DNA of 64,000 bases, taken from Mytilus edulis (taxonomy: Eukaryota; Mollusca; Bivalvia; Mytilida; Mytilidae). The notes beneath the pieces are model-generated. The model did not search any database. It worked only from the letters and a program-made list of their open reading frames with translations, and had not been told where the DNA came from. The DNA lies in assembly GCF_963676685.1 (NCBI RefSeq), contig NC_092346.1, forward strand, positions 28,781,133-28,845,132, in the 5' to 3' direction. Each line of letters opens with the position of its first letter. Position 1 is the first letter of the stretch. Positions 11,247-20,751 of the stretch are shown here, piece after piece. The position numbers were made by a program, and so were the translations under genes.

Positions 11247-12316
11247 ATTTTCCCTCCGGTTTATATGATCCGTTCATCCTATATTGACTCTTAAAATTCA
11301 AGAGTCTATCTAAAATTGAGGGTAAATTATATGGCCTTCCAAATACCGTTTCGATCCCTAACATCACTATAGAGACATTTATTGTCGAAATCCGGATCTG
11401 GTGTACAAAAAAAGATATTGACACCTTATGTTTATGGCATAACATCTTGGCCACATGTTTATATTTTTCTGTTTAGTATTAAATTTAAATTAAGATCCAT
11501 TTTGTTACATCTTGAGATCAATTTTATTTGGCAATCAGCAGGGTTAAAGAACATCAGTTGTTCGACCTGTTAGTCAAATTGCGTTTTGTTTAAATATACT
11601 TTTTCACTTTTTTTTTTTTTTTTGGAAAATGTTGTTTGTGCTGTATTTAGACCCTTTTACAACGAAATTTATTTTACATGCACACGTATAAAAATTGCGG
11701 TTTTTATCCAACGCAATCATAGGTTTGAACGTAGTTTTCGATTTAGACTTGTTGATATTTTTTCGTTTGGGCTTGTATCATATTTTCCCTCCGGTTTATA
11801 TGATCCGTTCATCCTATATTGACTCTTAAAATTCAAGAGTCTATCTAAAATTGAGGGTAAATTATATGGCCTTCCAAATACCGTTTCGATCCCTAACATC
11901 ACTGAAGAGACATTTATTGTCGAAATCCGGATCTGGTGTACAAAAAAGATATTGACACCTTATATTTGTGGCATAACATCTTGGCCACAAGTTTATATTT
12001 TTCTGTTTAGTATTAAATTTAAATTAAGATCCATTTTGTTACATCACGTGATCAATTTTATTTGGCAATCGCCAATGGAAGTCAGCAGGGTAAAGAACAT
12101 CAGTTGTTCGACCTGTTAGTCAAATGCGTTTTGTTAAAATATACTTTTTCACTTTTTTAGTCTTTTGGAAAATGTTGTTTGTGCTGTATTTAGACCCTTC
12201 TACAACGAAATTTGTTTTACATGCACACGTATAAAAATTGCGGTTTTTATCCAACGCAATCATAGGTTTGAACGTAGTTTTCAATTTAGACTTGTATATA
12301 TGTGTGTTACCTTTCC
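11247..12316 (+). repeat. 535-bp direct tandem repeat (pLTR/retrozyme-like)
   Basis: Two copies lie head to tail, 11247-11781 and 11782-12316: the phrase 'tccctccggtttatatgatc' begins at 11251 and 11786, exactly 535 bases apart. Each copy carries a hammerhead-type segment, mutated in the first (11362-11403) and intact in the second (11897-11938). The array follows a PLE endonuclease remnant, which is where a pseudo-LTR of such an element is expected. Frames in the two copies are shadows of each other. Confidence 0.8.
11897..11938 (+). ncRNA. Hammerhead ribozyme motif, intact core
   Basis: Type I minimal layout. Stem I pairs CATCA (11897-11901) with TGGTG (11934-11938), including one G-U. Core CTGAAGA is at 11902-11908. 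Stem II pairs GAC with GTC around a 7-nt loop. GAAA is at 11922-11925. Stem III is the self-complementary ATCCGGAT, and the cleavage C is at 11933. All conserved hammerhead core bases are present (the seventh core position is free). Very short stem III is typical of PLE and retrozyme hammerheads, which work best as dimers. Confidence 0.7.
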
Positions 12317-12794
12317 TCGTCTATATATATATATGTTCCTCTTGTGTCCATTCTGTTGCATGAATAGTCCGAGGAACTTCACCTTCATACTTAATACAAG
12401 GATGTTCCAATTTGTGAAGTCCGAAATTTAATTTTTCAAACCACCTGTTGAACATGCTTCCACCCTCTTGAAGTGTTGTCGTTTTCGTCAATTCGCAAAA
12501 GCGAGAGTAGAAGAAAGTTGACCGCCAATCAAAATCGATTTTACAGTCGGCAAGCATTTCCGGTTTTAATTCACTTGGTCGAGGTTAACTATCATTCTCG
12601 AAACAATTCACCTTATCGACCGTTAGTGCATTATCAAAGAAGTAACTATCATTATCTGCGCGCGAGTCACATTAATTAGATCATCTATGATGATCGACCG
12701 TAAAGAATACCTTACGCCGACTACCTATAATGAGCGACCGATAAACTATCATTATCCCCGAAAAACTGTGATTATCTATTTATGTGGTTCCCAC
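12317..12794. other. Unassigned stretch
   Basis: I see no gene. A loose repetition of 'aactatcattatc' with 'cgaccg' words (12586-12770) suggests a degraded tandem repeat. Confidence 0.4.
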
Positions 12795-13110
12795 GTTCCA
12801 TAGTAGTATATTTATGTTCTTATAATACAGAAAAACACGAAAATAAGTGAAATTAATAGAAAACGATAAAAATAATGGATTTTTGAAAAATGGGGGAGGG
12901 CCATTAAAAAAAATAAAAAATATTGTCCTGTCCCCAAGTACCTATGGTCTGAGACTACTAGGTCTAATGTGAAAAAATAATCTGACAATTTTTGAAAATC
13001 GTACACAAAGTTACCTATATCATTATGGCTGTCTATATTCAAGATGCAACAAAGTTCTTCATCATGTACAATGAAATTACTTAGCACATTTGACTTTGCA
13101 ATGCATTAAA
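12795..13110 (-). repeat. Dispersed repeat shared with 7740-7830
   Basis: The stretch 12800-12925 is the reverse complement, slightly diverged, of 7740-7850. The 91-residue minus frame through it is low-complexity and unlikely to be a gene. Confidence 0.6.
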
Positions 13111-13954
13111 ATCGGCAAACATATTCTAAGTATTATAAGTTCTCGCTTAATTTGGTAAAAAGGCATCTGGGTACGAATATTTGGAGTTTTTCTGGAGGGA
13201 TATTTAACGATCCTAATAAAGTATCAAAATTGTCAGCTATCATTTTAAATAAATAATATATTTTTAAAACTAGAGGTTCCAAAGAGCCTGTGTCGCTCAT
13301 CTAGGTCTATGTGCATCTTCAGCAATGGACACTACCCAATATTGTGGACTAAAACATTCATGACAAAAATCTCTGTTTGTTGATCTTGTATTGCTAATAA
13401 TTTTTACTGTTTAAAGTTTCTATCGTCTTTACTTTTTGCCCAAAACACACTAAAATGGGTAAAACAATTGTCAGCTAAGGGCAATTACTCCTATAAAGAG
13501 TCTACTAACGATTTCGGCAATATTTGACTTATTTGTAGATCTTGTCTTGCTGTTCATTTTCGCTAATCTATCTTGTATAGTTTAAAAGATGATAGGCAAA
13601 CACGTAAAATATTGGTAAAAATCGTCAATAAAGAGGAAAAACTCTAAAAAGGAGTCGACAGACAATTTCAGCTATGTTGACTGGTTTGTAGATCTAGTCT
13701 TGCTGTTCACTTTTGCTATTTAAGTTACTACCCAACTATTGTACTTATTCAGATATTAGGCAAAAACGCAACAAAATAAAAATGATAAAAATCGTTATTA
13801 AAGGAAGGAGTCGTTTGACGATTTCGGCAATGCAAACTATTAAGTTTGTAGATCTTGTCTTGCTGATTAGTTTTGCTATCTAAAATTTCTCCCTAACTAT
13901 AATAATTTTCAAGATACATGTGTAATAGGCAAAATTGAAATAAATGGTAATCAT

Positions 13955-14485
13955 CTGATTACCTTAGTCGTATTTCGCACAACTTTTTGGAATTTTGGGT
14001 CCTCAATGCTCTTCAACTTTATACTTGTTTGGCTTTTTAACTATTTCGATCTGAGCGTCACTGGCGAGTCTTATGTAGACAAAAGGCGCGTCTGGCGTAT
14101 CAAATTATAAGCCTGGTACCTTTGATAACTATTTACACCACTGGGTCGACGCAACTGCTGGTGGACGTTTCGTACCCGAGGATATCACCAGCCCAGTAGT
14201 CAGCACTTCGGTGTTGACATGAATATCAATTATATGGTATTTTTTTTTTAATAAATTAACTGTTTGCAAAATTATGAATTATTCGAAATACTAAGGGTTT
14301 TCTTATCCCAGGCATAGATTACCTAAGCCGTATTTGGCCCAACTTTTAGGAATTTTGGGTCCCCAATGCTATTCAACTTTATACTTGTTTAGCTTTCTAA
14401 GCGTCACTGATGAGTCTTATGTAGACGAAACGCTCGTCTGGCGTATCAAATTATAATCCTGGTACCTTTGATAACTATAAGAAGT
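13955..14485 (+). mobile_element. Two hammerhead-bearing repeat copies
   Basis: Both copies share 'ttaggaattttgggtcc..atgct' lead-ins and end 'ggtacctttgataact'. The first has a decayed hammerhead near 14055-14098 (CTGGCGA core, AAAA for GAAA). The second has an intact one at 14401-14444. Inverted relatives lie at 42175-42300, 43365-43470 and 44930-45790. Confidence 0.7.
14401..14444 (+). ncRNA. Hammerhead ribozyme motif, intact core
   Basis: Stem I pairs GCGTCA (14401-14406) with TGGCGT (14439-14444), six pairs including two G-U. Core CTGATGA is at 14407-14413. Stem II pairs GTC with GAC around TTATGTA. GAAA is at 14427-14430. Stem III is ACG/CGT with a 2-base loop, and the cleavage C is at 14438. 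Every conserved core base is present. It sits about 450 bases upstream of the raftlin A promoter in the same orientation. Confidence 0.75.
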
Positions 14486-14769
14486 CATCTGACAGATTTT
14501 ATGTGAAGTCACAATATATTCTGAACATTAATGGTTTCGTCGGATTTAGTCTATTTGTAGCGGTTTTCTAGATATGATTGTGGCAAAGTTTGGTTACATT
14601 TGGCCTAATAGTTTCAGAGGAGAAGATTTTTGTAAAAGTTAACGACAACGGAGCCAATTGTTTAGTCGCCTCTTGAGCCAGGTGAGCTAAAAAGGAGAAC
14701 CATTTCCCACGGGCATGTGATGTTAATTTACAACGCTTAATTTTGTATGTTTTGCAATAAAGAATATTT

Positions 14770-14916
14770 ATTTTAATAAAAGCGCTATTTTTAGTTTTTA
14801 CAAATTTATGTCACGTGATTATATTTATATACGACTTTTTTACACTCCTAAGTAAAGTAACTTCACTGGCCAGTTCCTGCTGCGGAACCAGTGGAATCGG
14901 ATGTAAAAAGTAAAAA
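14770..14916 (+). promoter_or_regulatory. Promoter and noncoding first exon of raftlin A
   Basis: Shared with the region upstream of raftlin B: CACGTG E-box at 14812-14817 and a TATA-like TATTTATATA at 14822-14831. A transcript would start near 14850-14860. The leader is followed by a consensus donor GTAAGTATG at 14917. The next acceptor, ttgttttcag, abuts the raftlin start at 20751. Copy A has an extra short A-rich insert just before the donor, and an ATG-TAA minimal upstream frame at 14901. The transcription start is inferred from the TATA position and from conservation in the duplicate. Confidence 0.65.
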
Positions 14917-16169
14917 GTAAGTATGAACTTAAGATTAGATAGCATTTTGTTACCAGTGTGTATAGTCCCTCTATAGATCAATACACGCATGTATACAATT
15001 GATTATAAAGTTAATTTTTTTGTAATTATTTTGAAATAGCCATTACCAGAGTTATTTCCAGGCCTTATCCTTGCATCACAAACAACATGTGTGAAAATAT
15101 TGGAATACATATCGACGAAGTTCGAGAATCACAACTGCGAGCTACTCTTGATTTTTTTTCATAAAAGATTGTTTCAGAGACTGTTAAAATTTAGAGGATT
15201 TTAACAGGGACCAAATCCAAGGGTACACTGGCCTGGGAATAGTATACTAATAATATATTAAGTCCCAGCACTGGCAGAGATTGATTCTTGTCTGCCTTAA
15301 CGTCCAGTTGCAAATATTTTATACGTATTAGTGCATTGAAGTCAGATAAAAATCTTATTGGAATTATATTTAGAATTAAAATGTAGGATCATATAGGAAT
15401 TCTTCATTTTCTTTTTCAGACATATATGTACATGTACGTGGTGATGTTATTTGTGTAAAAAATACCCGATACACCCGTTAACTTATGATCAGCCATAGTT
15501 TTTCTATTGCTCTAAGTGTTGACTTAGTCATCGATCCAAAACAGTCGTGTCAGTAAATAGTTACCTTTATTCCATAGAATGATTATAGATTCCTTGTGCA
15601 TTAGATTATTACAACGAGACGATACCCGAGTGAGCTTGGTTACATTGGGTTTAAATGGTTATGATCCTGTTCAGATGGACTCAATGTATAACTTATTTAA
15701 TTTTCATTAAACTGAAAAGGAACCTCACCTCTTTGGTAGCTGTAATACTTTGGAGTCTTGTGGTAACGCATATAGGTATGATCCAACAGATCAACGATTA
15801 AAATATCGCTATTGTTTAATTTTGTCTATCTTTATATGCTCTCTACAATTATTTTTGTAGTCCTACTCAAGGATTTATATAGTGATCATACTATACAAAT
15901 CCTTGAATTACGTTACATTTTATTGGTTAAATTTTGCACGTCAGTGAAGCTTTGATATCGTATATTATATAGTTAATTCAGTTATGTTGTTAATCGTTCG
16001 AATATACGGATGTACTTTTATATGTAGCTCCGTCGGACTTAGATCATTAAGTTGTTGTGTAGGACGTTAAAGGCCAAAAACTACCCCCATAACGTAGGTT
16101 TTCTCCGATATATATTACATGTAATTGTGTGACCAGAGCCACTAATGGGTGACATAAGTTTCACAGGCA

Positions 16170-17545
16170 GGAAAGTGGATAGACATTATTGACAAGTCTA
16201 GTTTACGTACAAGAAATGGTGCTATCAGTATGGAATATTACCAAGAATCACATGACCTCTGTTGATGTATGAAGTACTTCTGACCAAAGTTGAAAGTCTA
16301 GAGAGGATGGTTTTCAACAGAAACTTACGCAAATGGATTGCGGTTCCAAAGAGTTTTAGCAGCATTGGCTTGTACAGAAACAGTTTAAAACTTCAACTAC
16401 CACTGTCTTCTATTACAGAGGAGTTTAAAGTCACCAAAACCAGACAAGTTATGATGTTAAAGAGACAATAAAGATGACAAGGTGATTGAAGCAAATGTTG
16501 ATGTCAGGACAGGACGAAAATAGATGGCCAAGAGTGCTGTTGAAGATGCAGAGAGTCGATTAAGACATAGAGACATAGTGGGAATGGTAACATCAGGAGG
16601 ACTTGGTTTTGGCAACATTCAACAACCATTATGGCAGTCAGCAGATACAAGACATAGAAGGCAACTTGTTCAGCAAGAAGTTCGTCATGGGGAAGAGGAA
16701 GATCACCAAGTAAGAGCCGTCAGTATGAAACAACTATAGGGCAATATATGAAATGGGCGATGACAAGACCAAGAAAGATCAGTTGGCATGAGATGTGGAG
16801 AATTGACGGGCAAAAGATAAGCTTCCTATTTAGATCAGTAAACGACGTACTACCAACACCCACAAACCTTACAATGTGGAAACTGATTGAAGACCCTAGT
16901 TGTAAGTTGTGCGGTAAGTCAGCAAATCTAGAACATGGTTTGTCGTCTTACAGGACAGCTCTGAAGGATGAAAAATATACATGGCGCCATGACCAAGTCC
17001 TTCGAGAGATAGCAGCAGTCTTGGACACACAGAGGAGGAAGAAGACTAAAATAGAGAAGTGGCCAAAGTTCATCAACTTCATCAAAGGAGGTGGAGAGTC
17101 ATCCATAAACAAAAATATCAAAGCCAGTGGTATCCTAGCAACAGCAAATGACTGGGAGATGCAAGCCGACGTCGGAGATAAGACCACCTTCCTAAGAGAG
17201 GTTTTAACGACAACCCTCCGACCAGACATCGTGCTGTGGTAAAAAACCAGCAGACAGGTTATTCTTGTAGAGCTAACAGTGCATGGAAAACAAGACTGGA
17301 AAAAGCTCATGAGAGAAAGCATGCGAAGTACCAGAAATTGGTAACAGACATCCAAGACAAGAATTGGAGGACATGATATTTTTCAGTGGAGGTAGGCTGT
17401 AGAGACTTTGTTTCACAAACTTTCTGGAGACCCTAGGGTCCCGAGGACTAACTGGACCAGTAAGAAGAAGCTTGGTTAGAAAAGTTGGGTGACAAGCAGA
17501 GGAAGTTTCTAGTTGGATATGGAGGAAGAGATAAGAGCAGAGAAA
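16170..17545 (+). pseudogene. R2-like non-LTR retrotransposon 3' end, decayed (copy 1)
   Basis: Broken frames at 16262-16471, 16524-16739 and 16748-17242 (+) form the C-terminal part of a non-LTR polyprotein. Visible are 'FSSIGLY' and 'LQLPLSSITEEFKVTKTRQV' past the reverse-transcriptase core, then a Cys-Cys-His zinc motif 'CKLCGKSANLEH' and 'YTWRHDQVLREIA'. Further on, 'VILVELTVHGKQDW' and 'FSVEVGCRDF' lie out of frame (17258-17400) and match the restriction-like endonuclease end of R2-type elements. Several frameshifts and stops make it inactive. Confidence 0.7.
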
Positions 17546-18379
17546 TTATATTTTTATATTATATTATATTTAGAATAATAATGTAGTATAATATAGGAGT
17601 CTTCATTTTCTTTCAGAGACACACATGTACATTTACGAGGTGATGTTATTTGTGTATAAAATACCCGATACACCGGTTAACTGTTAACTGCGACTAACTT
17701 ATGAAAATCAATAATTTTTCTATTGCTCTAAGTGTTGACTTAGTCATCCATCCAAAACAATTGCGTCAGTAAATAGTTACCTTTATCCCATAGAATGATT
17801 ATAGATTCCTTGTGTATAAGATTATTACAACGAGACTAGACCCGAGTGAGCTTGGTTACATTGGGTTTAAATGGTTATGATCCTGTTCAGATGGGCTCAA
17901 TGTATAACTTGTTTTTTCTTCATTAAACTGAAAAGTAGGTTCACCTCTTTGGTAGCTGTAATACTTTGGAGTCTTGTGGTAACGCATATACGACCCAACA
18001 GATCAAGGATTAAAATATCGGAATTGTTTAATTTTGTCTATGTTCATATGATCTCTACAATTATTTCTGTAGTCCTACTCAAGGATTTATATAGTGATCA
18101 TACTATACAAATCCTTGAATTACGTTACATTTTATTGGTTAAATTTTGCATGTCAGTGAAGCTTTTACATCGTATATTATATGGTTAATTCAGTTATGTT
18201 GTTAATCGTTCAAATATACGGATGTACTTTTATATGTAGCTCCGTCGGACTTAGATCATTAAGTTGTTGTGTAGGCCGTTAAAGGCCAAAAACTACACAC
18301 ATAACGTAGGTTTCCTCCGATATATATTACATGTAAGTGTGTGACCAGAGCCACCAATGGGTCATATAAGTATCACAGG

Positions 18380-19290
18380 CAGGAAAGTGGATGGACATTA
18401 TTGACAAGTCTGGTTTACGTGGGAAGTACAAGGCATGGTGCTATCTGCATGTAATATTACCAAGAATCACATGGCCTCTGTTGATGTACGAAGTACTTCT
18501 GACCAAAGTTGAAAGTCTAGAGAGGATGGTTTTCAACAGACACTTACGCAAATGGATTGCGGTTCCAAAGAGTTTTAGCAGCATTGGTTTGTACAGAACC
18601 AGTTTAAAACTTCAACTACCACTGTCTTCTATTACAGAGGAGTTTAAAGTCACAAAAAACTAGACAAGTTATGATGTTAAAGAGACAGTAAAGATGACAA
18701 GGTGAGTGAAGCAAATGTTGATGTCAGGACAGGACGGAAATAGGTGGCCAAGTAAGAGCCGTCAGTACGAAACAACAAGGGCAATATATGAAATGGGAGA
18801 TGGCAGGACCAAGAAAGATCAGTTGGCATGAGATGTGGAGAATGGACGGGCAGAATATAAGCTTCCTACTTAGACCAGTAAAGGACTACCAACACCCACA
18901 GACCTTACAATGTGAAAATGATTGAAGACACTAGTTGTAAGTTGTACGGTAGCCAGAAAATCTAGAACAAGTCTTGCAAGACAGTACTGAAAGAATACAT
19001 GGCGCAAACTTTCTGGAGAGCCTTGGGGTCCCTATGACTAACTGGACCAGTAAGAAGAAGCTTGGTTGGAAAAGTTGAGAGACAGGCAGAGGAAGCTTGT
19101 GATCAACTAAGTCGGCGTCCCCCTGGATATGTCGTGGACAGCATCGAAACAGTCGAGGAGAGGGGATCCACCTGATGATGGAACCAGTTGAGCAGTGGAC
19201 ACACTGTATTTATGGGTATGGCCGGATTGAATGGGGGGTTGAATGGCGTTCCGAAGTTATATGATAATATCGGTGTGGATGAATGGGTGT
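18380..19290 (+). pseudogene. R2-like retrotransposon 3' end, decayed (copy 2)
   Basis: Duplicate of the 16170-17545 remnant with large internal deletions. The frame at 18391-18663 retains 'WCYLHVILPRITWPLLMYEV' and 'LQLPLSSITEEFKVTKN'. The zinc-motif region at 18920-18985 is scrambled. A tail part, 'DQLSRRPPGYVVDS' (19101-19142), survives here and not in copy 1. Confidence 0.65.
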
Positions 19291-19379
19291 TTCACGTTTA
19301 GAGGCAAATATCACATGCATATATTAGGACGTGAACATGTAAATGCTACATATTACACGAAAGCTGCTTTATACTAGAC

Positions 19380-19625
19380 CGACCGTGACACTGAACTGGA
19401 TTTGTAACGGGCTAGTTGGCAAACTAACAGTGCACAGGAAGACGTACCACCCTACATGGAAACATTATTCAGACTATGAGCAGACTCAATTCTAAAAGAC
19501 ACGTGCTTAGCGGAGAAGCAGCAAATACCAATTTTAAGTCTAAGGTTTTACCCGGACGGCAATCGAACTAACGATCTTCCGCAATGGAGGTAACTAGCGG
19601 CACAAGACCACACATGGTTCCGATT
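19380..19625 (-). repeat. Possible tRNA-derived SINE remnant
   Basis: On the minus strand 'gttcgattgc' (revcomp of 19564-19573) resembles a tRNA B box. It is followed by 'ttggtatttgctgcttctcc', which I recognise as a recurrent molluscan SINE-like phrase. No clear A box or tail was found. 19640-20750 is intron with no recognised element. Confidence 0.4.
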
Positions 19626-20751
19626 ACTTGTATATGAAAACAAGGAGAAATATGTCGATCCTTAAACTTTTATTTTAGGAGTCCAACAACAAGGAACAAA
19701 AAAATAATTATACAGAAGCACAGGCAATTAAAGGTTCTGCTTTTCTTGTTGACAATGATACTTAATTTATTATTCGAATACTGTTACAATTACCTTAGTG
19801 ATACAGCATTCACGAACAAGTAACCCTGATATAGTACTACTAGTATTCTTAAAGTCATATGAAACGAGTTTCTTGTAATTTTAATGTTATCGTCCGAACT
19901 TATTGAACCATCACATGCATATATATTAAACTAATATAAAAAAGAAGATGTGATATGCCAATGAAACAACTATTCACAAAAGACCAAAATGACACAGACA
20001 TTAACAACTATAGGTCACCGTACGGCCTTCAACAATGAGCAAAGCCCATACCGCATAGTCAGCTATAAAAGGCCCCGATAAGACACTGTAAAACAATTCA
20101 AACGAGAAAAATAACGGCCTTATTTATGTAAAAAAATGAACGAAAAACAAATATGTAACGCATAAACAAACACAAGTCCTGTATGCACGTTTTCAAAGCA
20201 ATTGCTTTCATGCTATGGCGTGTAGCCATCTTTGTGACCCAGATCAAGCCAAATTTTTGAGGAGATAAAACTGATTCCTCGTCTGTCATTCTAAAATTCC
20301 TTCGTATGTTGTCTATAATGAAATACATTATGTTCTTGTAGATGTATTTTTGTATTTAAGGGGACAACCGTTTGACTATCAAAGAACGTTGAAGTCCTAG
20401 TGAAAAGTGCATTTTTATACTTGCGATTTCGTTCTTGAGACGTTTAAAAAAACTATTGAGTCATGTCAGTTTTAATATTGAAAATTTGACTGAATTATCC
20501 CTTTTACGGTTTAATGTTATTTTATCGCGTTTCTTTTTGCAAGAGGTCAATTTGCTCTTGTTCATTCACAAAACTTTCGTTCATTCATAAAATTATCGTA
20601 AAATCACTACGACTGTTATAGTAATGTAGTCTTATCTCACATTTAATAAGTCTAAGACGACTATGTTTCAATTTTTTTTTGCTGAATTAGTGCATCATCT
20701 TGCATAGATTTAGCATTTCATCGCGCATAATTTTATTTTCTTGTTTTCAGA

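Larger units (their letters stand above)
13270..14690 (-). repeat. Dispersed bivalve repeat, inverted, with nested insertions
   Basis: Begins 'actagaggttccaaagagcc' and ends 'ttgagccaggtgagctaa', the inverse of the ends seen near 7030 and 756. The middle, about 13945-14485, is replaced by two copies of a hammerhead-bearing repeat. Its end at 14690 has a counterpart at 34055-34080 upstream of raftlin B. Confidence 0.65.
15350..19290. repeat. ~2.2-kb tandem duplication inside raftlin A 5' intron
   Basis: 15420-16480 and 17620-18690 are the same sequence about 2200-2219 bases apart (for example 'gctccgtcggacttagatca' at 16027 and 18240). A single copy of the left part (15400-16140) also exists at 35040-36110 in the matching intron of raftlin B, without the retroelement part. 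So the intronic sequence is ancestral, a retroelement fragment entered copy A, and the whole was then duplicated. Each copy holds the palindrome 'caaggatttatatagtgatc' and its near complement. Confidence 0.8.

Noticed and set aside
16948-17355. 135-residue minus-strand frame
   Set aside because: It is the shadow of the R2-like remnant on the plus strand, which has clear protein homology.
19160-19185. 'cctgatgatggaacc' as a hammerhead core
   Set aside because: No GAAA at the right distance and no stem I pairing; it lies in the R2-like remnant.
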